The position numbers were made by a program, and so were the translations under genes. Positions 6,785-15,802 of a stretch of DNA of 64,000 nucleotides are shown in pieces. The notes below the pieces were generated by a model. The model had not been told where the DNA came from. It made no database searches and saw only the letters and a program-made list of their open reading frames with translations. Source of the DNA: Rhizobacter sp964253025 (GTDB lineage: Bacteria > Pseudomonadota > Gammaproteobacteria > Burkholderiales > Burkholderiaceae_C); assembly GCF_964253025.1 (NCBI RefSeq), contig NZ_CAXUQC020000001.1, positions 1,364,001 through 1,428,000 on the forward strand, read 5' to 3'. Positions within the stretch are counted from its first letter, which is position 1. Every line of letters begins with the position of its first letter.

Positions 6785-8667
6785 ACGCGTTCCGCCGCGT
6801 GCATGAAGCGCGCGCGGCCGTCGCCTGGGGACTGGCGGCGGCACACTGCGGTCTGCTGTACCTGCTGCTTCACATGGACGCCACCCTGGCGCTCGGCATG
6901 ACGGTCGCCTGCGCGACCTTGGGTGTGCGCCGCGGTGCTCAGGCGATGCGCCTGTGGCGGTTCAAGATCGGGCTGGCCGGCGCGCCGACGGCGCATCTCT
7001 CCTGCGGCGCGCTCGACCGCGGCCGACCGGCGTTGGACGGCGGGCTGTGGCTGGGCTGGGGCTACCGCTGGGAACCGTCCCACACGCAGCTGTGCCAGGA
7101 CATCCTCAAGCGCTCACTGGTGGATGTCTACGCGCCGACCTGGCTGCTCCGCCTGAACGGGATGCCTGCTCGTCCGGCGCAAGCGAAAGGGCTCAGCTGG
7201 GTGCACGGCCTCGGCCCCGAACACGACATCGTGGTGCCCTTCGCCTCCCTGGAGGGGCACACCGCCGTGCTCGCCATCACCGGGGCGCTCAAGACAGTGC
7301 TGGCGCGCCTGCTCGTCTACCAGCTGGCCGCTCGCGGTGACACCGTGATCGTCCTTGACCCGAAGGGCGACAAGGGCCTCGAGCAGGCGTGCCGCGACGT
7401 CACCACGCGCCTGGGCCAGCCCGAACGGTTCGCGATGTTCCATCCGGCCTTCGCGAGCCGGAGCTTCCGCTTCGATCCGCTGTCGTCGTGGGATCGGGAG
7501 ACCCAGGTCGCCTCACGCATCCGGCTGCTCCTGGGCCCGACCGGCCCCGACGATCCCTTCATGGCCTTCGTCATGATGACGGTCACCGACATCACTGGCG
7601 CGATGAAGCGCCTCGGGCGTCGGGTGAGCCTGCAAGCGCTGCTCGATGTCGTTCGTTCACCCGAAAGGGCCGAGGCCCTGGCGGAGGAAGTGCTCTCGCG
7701 GTTCCTGACCGGTGGCCAGGCGCTGGAACCGGTCGAACTCCCTGTCGCCGGCGCAGAGCGCAGCGGGGAAGGGCCGCGCAAGGCCGGCGCCTTCGGTTCT
7801 CACCGCCTTGCCGAATTGGTCCGCCGCTACCGCGCGCAACCCGATCGACCGCCCGACATCGAGGGCTTCCTCGCCATGCTGGCCGTCAACCGGGAGTGGT
7901 TCGCCAAGATGGTCGTCAGCCTCACGCCGGTGCTGGCACGCCTCACGACCGGTGACCTCGGCGCGCTCCTGTCGCCCGACCACGCCGACATCGAGGACGA
8001 GCGGCCGATCCACACCGGACGCTCGCTCATCGAAGGCCGGCACGTCGCCTACTTCGGACTCGACGCGCTGTCGGACACCTCCGTCGCGGAAAGCCTGGCG
8101 GCCCTGATCCTGTCAGACCTGGCCGGCACGGCGGGTGACCTGTACAACCACGAGCGCGCCGAGACGCCCGCAGCGCGCCGCAAGGTCCACATCGTCTGCG
8201 ACGAATGGGGCGACCTCGTCTGCGAGCCGGTGATCCAACTGGCCAACAAGGGCAGGGGGGCCGGCATGGTGCTCTATCTCTTCGGCCAGACGCTGTCCGA
8301 CCTGGCCGTCAAGCTGGGCGACGAAGGCCGGGCCAAACGCGTCCTGGGCAACATGAACAACTTCATCGTCGGCGCCACGTCGGACGCGGACACGCTCGAC
8401 TTCATCGGCCGCAAGCTCGGCGAGACGGTCGTCCGCCGCACGAGCCTCACCCACGGCGCGGGTCAGCGAAGCGAAGACGCCGGGCTCAGCTATGCAGCGA
8501 ACCGGCAGGCCAGCATGTCGGAGGAAGCGATCGAGCTCGTGCCGCCCCAGGTACTGATGAGCCTGCCCGACCTCCACTACCTCGCCATCGTCAACCGAGC
8601 TCAGGTGTTCAAGGGTCGCATTCCCGTCCTGGACCTGGGCGAGCGCGGGACGGAGCCCGGGCGATGA
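6772..8667 (+). CDS. traD: TraD-like conjugative coupling protein, altered P-loop
   Basis: A 631-residue VirD4/TraD-family membrane ATPase that normally feeds relaxosome DNA to the type IV channel. Two hydrophobic segments (~16-34 and ~38-52) are followed by the motor domain. The region after GHTAVL, where the family has a G-x4-GKT P-loop, reads AITGALKT (168-175): both consensus glycines are replaced while Lys174-Thr175 remain. The Walker B side is well kept (VHIVCDEWGD, ~472-481, then LANKGRGAGMVLYLFGQT). ATM GTG/ATG choice: ATG 6772 is used because it overlaps the preceding stop and gives the expected N-terminal membrane segments. The family is certain; ATPase competence is doubtful. Confidence 0.85.
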   Translation: MQRLNAFRRVHEARAAVAWGLAAAHCGLLYLLLHMDATLALGMTVACATLGVRRGAQAMRLWRFKIGLAGAPTAHLSCGALDRGRPALDGGLWLGWGYRWEPSHTQLCQDILKRSLVDVYAPTWLLRLNGMPARPAQAKGLSWVHGLGPEHDIVVPFASLEGHTAVLAITGALKTVLARLLVYQLAARGDTVIVLDPKGDKGLEQACRDVTTRLGQPERFAMFHPAFASRSFRFDPLSSWDRETQVASRIRLLLGPTGPDDPFMAFVMMTVTDITGAMKRLGRRVSLQALLDVVRSPERAEALAEEVLSRFLTGGQALEPVELPVAGAERSGEGPRKAGAFGSHRLAELVRRYRAQPDRPPDIEGFLAMLAVNREWFAKMVVSLTPVLARLTTGDLGALLSPDHADIEDERPIHTGRSLIEGRHVAYFGLDALSDTSVAESLAALILSDLAGTAGDLYNHERAETPAARRKVHIVCDEWGDLVCEPVIQLANKGRGAGMVLYLFGQTLSDLAVKLGDEGRAKRVLGNMNNFIVGATSDADTLDFIGRKLGETVVRRTSLTHGAGQRSEDAGLSYAANRQASMSEEAIELVPPQVLMSLPDLHYLAIVNRAQVFKGRIPVLDLGERGTEPGR

Positions 8668-9311
8668 AGCGTCGTTCCCACCTCGCCGCCTGGTTGCTGC
8701 TGTGGCTTGCCGGCCTTGTGGCTTGGCCCTTGTGGGCCGGGCCTGAGCGCATGCAGCAGCGTGTCAGGGCCGAGTCCGCTGACGCCATCAAGACGTTCGG
8801 TCCGTGGCTGGGTGGCGGTCTCGTCCGAATGGCAGAGGCCGGTCGGCATGCCGTTGGCGGGCGCGGTGGTGACGTGGAACGCCCGCGCGGCACTGGCTTT
8901 CCGCCGCCCGACGAGCCCCATGTCGCGGGGCCGGGCGCAGCGCGAGGGGTCCCCGCTACGGTGGTGCGACACGCGGACCGCTACCTCGCGGCCCTTGCCA
9001 GTCAAGTGCATGGCGCCATGCTGAGAGGGCTGTCACTGGGCGCCTGGCTGGTGCTCCTGACACCGCTGTGGGTGGCGGCGGTGATCGAGGGCCTGGCGCA
9101 GCGCGCCATCCTGCTCGATGAGCTGGGCTTCCAGAGTCCGGCAGCACTCGCCTTGGCCTCACACGCATTCATCGCGTGCGCGATGGCGCCCGTCATCGTC
9201 CTGGTCCTGCCGTTTCCCCTGCCACAGGCCTTCCTGCCGGTGTGGGCCGTCGTCATCCTGATTCCCTTGTGCGTGGGCGTCACCCACCTGCAACCCGTCT
9301 TCCGTCGCTGA
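8664..9311 (+). CDS. DUF4400 / PFL_4697-type conjugation membrane protein
   Basis: A 215-residue inner-membrane protein with an N-terminal hydrophobic segment (~8-26), a Gly/Pro-rich loop, and three more hydrophobic stretches (~124-143, ~164-185, ~189-206). The LDELGFQSPAA segment followed by paired helices matches the DUF4400 family that accompanies TraD in integrative conjugative elements. Its ATG overlaps the TraD stop (ATGA), so it is co-translated with the coupling protein. Molecular role in the family is unknown; association with the coupling protein is inferred from gene order. Confidence 0.7.
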   Translation: MKRRSHLAAWLLLWLAGLVAWPLWAGPERMQQRVRAESADAIKTFGPWLGGGLVRMAEAGRHAVGGRGGDVERPRGTGFPPPDEPHVAGPGAARGVPATVVRHADRYLAALASQVHGAMLRGLSLGAWLVLLTPLWVAAVIEGLAQRAILLDELGFQSPAALALASHAFIACAMAPVIVLVLPFPLPQAFLPVWAVVILIPLCVGVTHLQPVFRR

Positions 9312-9355
9312 GTCGAGGTCTGCGGAACTCTGCGGCGAGCCCTCGCGCCGCGACT

Positions 9356-9367
9356 TGCGCATGCGCA
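9356..9367. promoter_or_regulatory. Palindrome upstream of trbB
   Basis: TGCGCATGCGCA is a perfect 12-bp palindrome in the 212-bp gap before trbB. Its half-site TGCGC/GCGCA is the same as in the 3372-3388 palindrome (TGCGC-TGTCA-GCGCA) with a different spacer. A shared regulator for the two transcription units is possible but unproven. Confidence 0.35.
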
Positions 9368-9523
9368 TGACGTACACCCGCGCGGGCGATGCCGTGCATG
9401 GAAGCACCCGGCACTGCTCGTGTCGCGGAGCGGGCGCGCGATGCCGGCACAGCCCTGACGAGGCGCAGGTTTGCGCTGTGTTCCAGGGGCGGTCCGAGGC
9501 GACGGCCGTCCCAGAATCAATCC

Positions 9524-10501
9524 ATGGAACACCCCGGCCTCTCGTTCGCACTGATGTCCGTCGAACCGCTGCGTCCCCTCATGCAGGACGACCGCGTCAT
9601 CGAGATCTCCATCAACGGTGACGACGTCTGGGTCGAACGGCTCGGGCACCCTCCGCAACTCACGGACCTCCGCCTCAGCGAGAACCAGGTCGTGGGCATG
9701 ATCGTCAACCTGGCCAACATTTCCCGACGCGAGGTCGACCTCCACGAAGGCAGCAAGCTGGCAATCGTCTCCGCACGGCTGCCCGGCTTTCGCATCGAGG
9801 CCCAGCTCGCGCCGGTGGCGGTCGACGGGCCGTACGTCTCCATCCGGCGCCACAACACCCACGTGCTCGGCCTGGCCGACTACGTCGCTGCGGGCCAGGT
9901 CTCCGAGCGGCAGGCCGCCTTTCTGCGCAACGCAGTGCAGACCCATCAGACCGTGCTCGTCGCTGGCGGCACGAGCACTGGCAAGACCACCTTTCTCAAC
10001 GCCCTGATCCGCGAGATCGACCGCGACGAGCGCCTGCTGCTCATCGAGACCATTCCGGAGCTGGTGGTGCCGCATCGCAACGTGGTCCGCCTCGAGGCCG
10101 ACGACGAACAGGGCTATCCGGTGCACCGGCTGCTGAAGTCCGCGCTGCGCAGCCGACCCGACCGCATCCTGGTCGGTGAGGTGCGCGGGGGCGAGGCCTT
10201 CGACTTCATGGATGCCGCCAACACCGGGCACCCGGGGTCCATGGGCACCGTGCACGCCAACTCGGCACGCGAGGGCATCGCCCGTCTCGAGAACCTCGTC
10301 CTCGAGGGCCGTCCCGCGATGCCGCTCGTGGCCATCAAGACACGCATCGCACAGACCTTCAATCTCGTCGTGCACATGGAGCGGCGCCGCACTGGCGATC
10401 GCTGGGTGCGCCAGCTTGGGGAAGTGCTGCAGGTCAGGGCGTTTGATCCTTCCTCCCAGACGTACCACTTCGAAACCATTCCCAACCAGGAGATCCAATG
10501 A
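9524..10501 (+). CDS. trbB: TrbB, VirB11-family secretion ATPase
   Basis: A 325-residue cytoplasmic hexameric ATPase of the type IV secretion machine. The N-terminal domain (~1-110) is followed by an intact Walker A (GGTSTGKT, 148-155), the Asp-box region LLLIETIPELV, Walker B (RILVGEVRGGE, ~214) and the His box GHPGSMGTVHANS (~235). TrbB powers pilus assembly and substrate switching with VirB4. ATG 9524 is chosen for length; ATG 9554 (MSVEPL) is possible. It opens a translationally coupled operon with trbC-D-E-J-L. All catalytic motifs are intact, in contrast to the coupling protein upstream. Confidence 0.92.
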   Translation: MEHPGLSFALMSVEPLRPLMQDDRVIEISINGDDVWVERLGHPPQLTDLRLSENQVVGMIVNLANISRREVDLHEGSKLAIVSARLPGFRIEAQLAPVAVDGPYVSIRRHNTHVLGLADYVAAGQVSERQAAFLRNAVQTHQTVLVAGGTSTGKTTFLNALIREIDRDERLLLIETIPELVVPHRNVVRLEADDEQGYPVHRLLKSALRSRPDRILVGEVRGGEAFDFMDAANTGHPGSMGTVHANSAREGIARLENLVLEGRPAMPLVAIKTRIAQTFNLVVHMERRRTGDRWVRQLGEVLQVRAFDPSSQTYHFETIPNQEIQ

Positions 10502-10878
10502 ACCGCTTTGCCATTCCAAGCCGGCACGTCGCACCCATGGCGCCGACGCGAAGCCTGTCCCGCCATGCGCCACTCGCGATCGGTCTGCTCGTCGCCGCCG
10601 TGCTCTGTTTGCCGGTCGATGCCCATGCCGCGTCCGTGTTCAACGGATTCCCGCTCGTCGACGATGTGCTGTGCGGTTTCTTCGCGTACAGCCGCACCAA
10701 GCTCGCGCCCATGATCGCCGGCATCGTCCTCATCTTCTCGGTGGTGGGGCACTGGCTGGGCAGCGGCAAGATGTGGAGCACCATGCTGTACGTAGGACTG
10801 GGGCTGGGCATCGTCCTGGGGGCCGGGTCGGCGCTGGCTTCCTACACGGGCGTGGCCGCGAGCTGCATCGCTTCATGA
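10498..10878 (+). CDS. trbC: TrbC, VirB2-family pilin precursor
   Basis: A 126-residue prepilin. A long basic leader and hydrophobic core (LAIGLLVAAVLCLP) end in a likely signal peptidase site DAHAA (~40-44). The mature part (~80 residues) has two hydrophobic helices (MIAGIVLIFSVVGHWLG; MLYVGLGLGIVLGAGS) separated by a short polar turn, the VirB2/TrbC layout. It would form the pilus shaft. The ATG overlaps the trbB stop (ATGA). Confidence 0.85.
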   Translation: MNRFAIPSRHVAPMAPTRSLSRHAPLAIGLLVAAVLCLPVDAHAASVFNGFPLVDDVLCGFFAYSRTKLAPMIAGIVLIFSVVGHWLGSGKMWSTMLYVGLGLGIVLGAGSALASYTGVAASCIAS

Positions 10879-11180
10879 CGCGCGCACCCTCCACCTTCCA
10901 CATGAGCCTGAACCGGCCTCGCCTGGTGGCGGGCGTCGGATCCGAAGCCTTCGGCCTGCTCGTCGTCATGGGCGTGCTCGCGCTGAACCTGCGCAGCCTT
11001 CCCATCGCGCTGGCCACGCCACCGATGTACTTCTTCCTTCGCTGGGTCTATCGCAAGGATGCCGTGCTCCTGAAGGCATTCCTCAAATACCTCAAGCAGG
11101 CCGATCTGTACGACCCCTGGGTTCGGCAACCCGTCATGCAGCTCCGTCCCGAGGGCTTCGGCAGGGGGCTCTTTTGCTGA
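10875..11180 (+). CDS. trbD: TrbD, VirB3-family membrane protein
   Basis: A 101-residue protein with the VirB3/TrbD pattern: short polar N-terminus with LNRPRLVAGVGSEA, two adjacent membrane helices (~24-58) and a basic C-terminal tail (RWVYRKDAVLL). It normally docks the VirB4 ATPase to the inner membrane. The ATG overlaps the trbC stop (ATGA) and the gene's end overlaps the trbE start. Confidence 0.85.
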   Translation: MTRAPSTFHMSLNRPRLVAGVGSEAFGLLVVMGVLALNLRSLPIALATPPMYFFLRWVYRKDAVLLKAFLKYLKQADLYDPWVRQPVMQLRPEGFGRGLFC

Positions 11181-13681
11181 ACCTGCGTCACCTCATTTCG
11201 GCCTACAACCAGAAGACGCGCAGCTATGCCGAGCTGCTGCCCTGGTTCAAGGACGTCACGCCCGGACTCGTCCTCAACCTCGACGGCAGCCTGCTGGCCG
11301 CGTTCGAGTACTGTGGTTGCGACCTTGAAAGTTCGAACGAGCTGGAGCGATCCGCCTGTCTCGACTCGGTCGACATCGCCTGGCGCGCCTTCGACGACCA
11401 CAACACCGTCTGGACCTTCATGGACAAGCGCCGCAAGCAGTACGTCGGCGCAAGCGCCATCCCGAACCCGGTGGCGCGCTACATCGACGACACCTGGCGA
11501 AGCCGCATCGACAGCGGCCAGCTGGGCGTCGTCCGCCACGTGGTGTGCATCGCCTATCAGCCCTTCGGCGGATCGGCCGGCTTCTTCGACGAAGTGAGCG
11601 ACCGGGTGGTCTCCCGTCGGCAGTCGTTCCCGCAGGCGCTGGCGGGCATTGCCCGCCAGCGGCTTTCGCGCAAGACCCAGATCGAACGCATGGAGGGACG
11701 TCTCACGGCCGCCATCGAGGCGTTCGAGGCGCAGCTCACGCAGTTTCACAGCACGTTGTCCGCACGCCTTGAACTCAAGCGGCTGGTTCGTCACGAACTG
11801 CGTGCCGAGCTGGCGAACCGGGCGAACATCGCTTCACCCCGTGCCGAGGTCCATGTGCCTCCGGACGGGCTCTACTTTCTCAACACGCTGCTGCCGACCG
11901 ACACCCTGTACCGGGAAGCGGGGGGCGTCATTCGCTTCGAATCCCCTGCCGGCAACCGCTTCGTCACGATGCACAGCGTCAAGGCGTATCCGGGGGAGGC
12001 CGACAACCGGCCGATCGAGCAGCTGCTGGGCGTGGCCAGCGATTTCACGCTGGCGAGCATGTTCCGCTTCGTCGACACCGAACGCGCCAAGAAGCTCATC
12101 CAGGACCAGGAGCAGCACTACCGGTCGAACGTCAAGGGTCCCCTCGTCCAGGCGGTCGAGAAGCTGACCGGCATCACGTCGGAGCGGGTGAACCATGGCA
12201 TGGCCGCGCTGGCCGACGACGCCCAGACCGCGCTCATCGAACTCACCAAGGAGGCAGTCGGCTACGGCTACCACGCCATGGCGGTGCAGGTCATCGCCGG
12301 CAGCCGGGAGGACAACGCGGCCAGCTGCCAGCACATCCATGCCATCCTGAACAACGCCGGCTACGGCCTCGTCAAGGAGAACGTGAACGCGCTCTCGGCC
12401 TTTGCCCTGACCTTGCCGGGCGCGGCCGACGCCGTGCTTCGGACGACGCTCGTGAGCACGCGCAACATGTCCGACCTGACCATCGTGCGCACGCTCAACA
12501 GCGGGCTGCCCGACAACCCGCACCTCACCGAGCAGCGTGGCGTGCCGAGCGAGGCGCTCGTCCTGCTGCCTACCCGCACCGACGTGCCGGAGCGCTTTTC
12601 GCTGCATGTGGGGGACGTCGGGCATTTCATGGTGATCGGTCCGGCCGGTGCAGGCAAGACGACCCTGATGAACTTCCTCATCAGCCATTGGCAGCGCTAC
12701 GAGCCCTGCCGGGTCATCGTCGTGGACAAGGGCTTCTCGAACTACATCACGCTCAAGGCGCTCGGCGGCGAGTACATCAGCCTGCAGGACGGCCAGGTGG
12801 AGGCGGCCATGAATCCCGCGCGCTGGATGGCCGATGCGGCGACCGTCCCGAAGTTCCGCCGGTGGGTCGAACTCGCACTGCGCGCCTTCGACGACCGCCC
12901 CTTGACGCCCGAGAACGTGCAGGTGCTCGACAAGGCGATCCAGCTGGCGGCCGGGCAGGGTGGGGCGCACACCTTGTCCAAGCTCTACATGCTGATCGCC
13001 GGCCAGGACAAGGCCCTTGCTTCGCGACTGCACGCCTGGACGCGCGCGTCCGAGCGCTACGGCAGCTTCTTCGACAACCCCGAGGACAGCTTCGCGCTCT
13101 CGGACATCACCGGCATCGAGGTCGGCGGGCTGCTGGCGGACACCAGCCTCGCCCCCGCCATGCTCGCCTACCTGTTCGAGGTGGTGGAGGAGAAGGTCGA
13201 CGATGCCACGCGCCCGACGCTCATCTACCTGGAGGAGGCGTGGTACCTGCTCCAGAACGAAGCGTTCCGCCACATGTTCGAGGACTGGATCAAGACCATG
13301 CGCAAGCGCAATGCCTGCGTCGGCATTGCCACGCAGTCGCTCAAGGACGTCCGTGACAGTCCCATCAGCGCGACGCTCAACGACAACATCAAGACGCGCA
13401 TCTTCCTGCCGAACCTGCAGGCGTTCGATAGCCGGGACGTCTACCGCGACATGCTCGGCCTGCAGGACCACGAGATCGAGGTCATTCGCAATGCCAGGCA
13501 GAAGCGCGACTACTACGTCGTGCAGGACACGCGTCGGCGGCTCGTCGACGTGCAGCTCCCGCCCGAAATCCTCTCCCTGACCCGCTCCGACGCCCGGGCC
13601 AAGGCGATTTTCCACCGCGAACTGGCGCGGGGGGACGACAACTGGTTGGCGCGGTACATGCAAGAGGTGATTCATGGTTGA
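11174..13681 (+). CDS. trbE: TrbE, VirB4-family ATPase
   Basis: An 835-residue inner-membrane-associated ATPase, the energy source for pilin extraction and substrate transport. The N-terminal CagE/TrbE/VirB domain (~170-400) precedes the RecA-like motor with intact Walker A (IGPAGAGKTTL, ~488-498), the VVDKGFSN segment and Walker B (LIYLEEAWYLL, ~677). The length is typical of TrbE. TTG at 11174 inside the end of trbD is the start, preceded by a purine-rich GGCAGGGGG. Coupled to its neighbours on both sides by overlaps. Confidence 0.93.
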   Translation: MLNLRHLISAYNQKTRSYAELLPWFKDVTPGLVLNLDGSLLAAFEYCGCDLESSNELERSACLDSVDIAWRAFDDHNTVWTFMDKRRKQYVGASAIPNPVARYIDDTWRSRIDSGQLGVVRHVVCIAYQPFGGSAGFFDEVSDRVVSRRQSFPQALAGIARQRLSRKTQIERMEGRLTAAIEAFEAQLTQFHSTLSARLELKRLVRHELRAELANRANIASPRAEVHVPPDGLYFLNTLLPTDTLYREAGGVIRFESPAGNRFVTMHSVKAYPGEADNRPIEQLLGVASDFTLASMFRFVDTERAKKLIQDQEQHYRSNVKGPLVQAVEKLTGITSERVNHGMAALADDAQTALIELTKEAVGYGYHAMAVQVIAGSREDNAASCQHIHAILNNAGYGLVKENVNALSAFALTLPGAADAVLRTTLVSTRNMSDLTIVRTLNSGLPDNPHLTEQRGVPSEALVLLPTRTDVPERFSLHVGDVGHFMVIGPAGAGKTTLMNFLISHWQRYEPCRVIVVDKGFSNYITLKALGGEYISLQDGQVEAAMNPARWMADAATVPKFRRWVELALRAFDDRPLTPENVQVLDKAIQLAAGQGGAHTLSKLYMLIAGQDKALASRLHAWTRASERYGSFFDNPEDSFALSDITGIEVGGLLADTSLAPAMLAYLFEVVEEKVDDATRPTLIYLEEAWYLLQNEAFRHMFEDWIKTMRKRNACVGIATQSLKDVRDSPISATLNDNIKTRIFLPNLQAFDSRDVYRDMLGLQDHEIEVIRNARQKRDYYVVQDTRRRLVDVQLPPEILSLTRSDARAKAIFHRELARGDDNWLARYMQEVIHG

Positions 13682-14450
13682 TGCAAGAAGGGCGGCATTG
13701 GCCGCAGCGGTTTGGGTGTGCATGGCCCACGCGCCGGCGGCGCACGCCATGCCGGTGATCGACGTGGCCAACCTGATCCAGAACCTCACGGCCGCGCGGC
13801 ATGCAGCGCAGGAAGTCGCTTCGGCCTACCAGCAGATCAAGCTGCAGCAGCAGCAACTTCAGTCGATGCGCGAGCAGCTGCGTTCCATGAACCCGTCGCA
13901 GGTCGCAGGCATCCTCGGCGACGTCACCGGGATCGAGGACCTCCACAAGCTCGAGAAGACACTGGCCGCCAACCGGGACTTGATCGGCTCCATCGACAAG
14001 GTCAAGAAGGGCATCGAGGCTCGGCTCGACACGGCCAAGCTGATGAAGATGACCTGGAAGGAATACGTGGCCTGGGAAATGAACCGGGTTGCGCGCAAGG
14101 AAGAGTCGGCGGTGGCCCGCATCAATGCCGAGGTGCACGCCATGAAGCGCATCGATGAGGACTACGCCTTTGCCCGCGAGCAAGGGGCGCGCATCGCGGG
14201 CACGGCCGGCACGCACGAGGCCATGCAGCTCATGAACGTCCAGATGAACCGCCTCATCCAGCAAAGTGCCGAGGTGGTGCGGCAGCTCTCTACGGCGTTC
14301 GGCCGCGCGGCAGCCGAGAAGGAGCTTCAGGAGGCGGAAGACAAGGCCCGAGTGAAGGCTCAGGAGGACGCCTTCCGCACGGTGGTCTCGGCGGCGCGCG
14401 AGGCCGACCGAGCCGCGGTCGAGGCATGGAACACCGCAAGGAAGCCATGA
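13674..14450 (+). CDS. trbJ: TrbJ, VirB5-family exported protein
   Basis: A 258-residue periplasmic protein. The signal peptide (ALAAAVWVCMAHAPAAHA, ~8-25) is followed by MPVIDVANLIQNL, the usual TrbJ beginning, and by long Gln/Glu/Ala-rich amphipathic helices predicted to coil (~38-75, ~215-258). VirB5/TrbJ proteins sit at the pilus tip or assist pilus assembly and entry exclusion. The ATG overlaps the end of trbE, and the stop overlaps trbL. Confidence 0.87.
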   Translation: MVDARRAALAAAVWVCMAHAPAAHAMPVIDVANLIQNLTAARHAAQEVASAYQQIKLQQQQLQSMREQLRSMNPSQVAGILGDVTGIEDLHKLEKTLAANRDLIGSIDKVKKGIEARLDTAKLMKMTWKEYVAWEMNRVARKEESAVARINAEVHAMKRIDEDYAFAREQGARIAGTAGTHEAMQLMNVQMNRLIQQSAEVVRQLSTAFGRAAAEKELQEAEDKARVKAQEDAFRTVVSAAREADRAAVEAWNTARKP

Positions 14451-15802
14451 GCCGTCGTCATGCTGGAGCAACGCTGCCACTGGCCCTCCTCCTGCTCGCG
14501 GGGCTGCAGGCGTCAGCGCATGCGGCCACGGGCCCTACAGAGTCCGTTCTGCAGCTGCGCGAGCTGTTCGAGCAGGTGAGCGGAGCGATCGACGCCTTCG
14601 CCGCAGGCAACGACGGTCTGGTTGCCGTGGGCCGGCGCACGGCGGTCACCTTGTTCGGTGTGCTGCTGGTGTGGGGACTGCTGAAGTCCTGGATCCTGGG
14701 CAAGGGCTTCGCTCAGCTGCTGCCCGAGTTCATCCAGCCGGTGGTGATCTTCGGTCTCACCCTGTGGTCGGTCGATCACCTCGGGCCGATCGTGAAGGCG
14801 TCGGTCGAGTCGCTGGCGGGCATCTTCGCCGAGACGCTGCTCCTGCCCGGCGGGGCGCCAACGGAGATGGACATCATCGACCGGCTGGCCGCCGCCAGTT
14901 TCGACGTGGTGAGCGCGGTGCCCAAGGTGACCGGCAGCGACTGGATCAACACCTTGAGCGCGATCGCGCACCAGACCATCGGCTTCCTGTTTCGCCTGGC
15001 AGCGGCCCTGCTGCTGCTCGTGGCCGGTGCCATTGCCGCAGGGGTCATGATGATGGCGAAGGTCCAGACAGCGCTGGCCATTCTCTTTGCCCCGGTCATG
15101 ATTCCGTGGGCCATGTGGCAGCCCAGCACCTTCCTCTTCAACGCCTGGCTCACCTTCCTCATCGGCGGGGCCATGCAGGGCGTCATGGCGTCGGCCGTCG
15201 CTTCGCTCAGTGTTCAGGTCATCGATAAGGTCGTCCTGGTGGCCAAGTCCCTGGGCGCCACGGATGCCATGTCGTTCGTCACCTGCTGCGTGCTCTTGCT
15301 GATGGCCGCCTTGGTCGGTTTCCTGTTCACCCGGGTACCCAGCCTCGCCAGCGGTTTGGTGGGCAGTGCGGCCATCGGTCTCGATCGCTGGAACGCTACG
15401 GCGGCGGCCACTGGCCAGGGCGTGGCGGCCGTCGGAAGCGGCGCCGTTGCCACCGCTCGCGCCGGGTATGAGTTCGGCAAGGGTACGTTCCAGGGCTTCA
15501 CGCGCCCAGGGAACGGGCCGGCGGCGGCCAGTGGCCCAGCCAATGCTGCGCGAAGCCCGGCACCGGCCACGGGAGTGGCCGGGCTCCTCGGCAAGACCGT
15601 CGGGAAGGGCCTGAACGCCGGCGTCAGTGCAGTGAGCCGCGGTGCTGGCAAGCGCGACGGCGACAAAGGGCGTGGGGGAGGCGCTTCAAGCCAGGCCGCA
15701 TTCCCGGCGTCTCCGACAAGCCATGCGGCCAAGCCGGTGCACAAGCCGTTCCGTCCGCCGCCGGGCACGCGGCCCGTGAATCGGCCGGTGGCCGGAGCAT
15801 GA
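14447..15802 (+). CDS. trbL: TrbL, VirB6-family polytopic membrane protein
   Basis: A 451-residue inner-membrane channel component. A signal-like N-terminus is followed by about six hydrophobic segments between residues ~50 and ~300 (for example LLLLVAGAIAAGVMMMAKVQ) and then a ~150-residue Ala/Gly/Pro-rich basic tail. This is the normal TrbL shape. ATG 14447 overlaps the trbJ stop (ATGA). In Tn4371/RP4-type clusters trbF, trbG and trbI follow trbL; here they do not. Confidence 0.88.
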   Translation: MSRRHAGATLPLALLLLAGLQASAHAATGPTESVLQLRELFEQVSGAIDAFAAGNDGLVAVGRRTAVTLFGVLLVWGLLKSWILGKGFAQLLPEFIQPVVIFGLTLWSVDHLGPIVKASVESLAGIFAETLLLPGGAPTEMDIIDRLAAASFDVVSAVPKVTGSDWINTLSAIAHQTIGFLFRLAAALLLLVAGAIAAGVMMMAKVQTALAILFAPVMIPWAMWQPSTFLFNAWLTFLIGGAMQGVMASAVASLSVQVIDKVVLVAKSLGATDAMSFVTCCVLLLMAALVGFLFTRVPSLASGLVGSAAIGLDRWNATAAATGQGVAAVGSGAVATARAGYEFGKGTFQGFTRPGNGPAAASGPANAARSPAPATGVAGLLGKTVGKGLNAGVSAVSRGAGKRDGDKGRGGGASSQAAFPASPTSHAAKPVHKPFRPPPGTRPVNRPVAGA

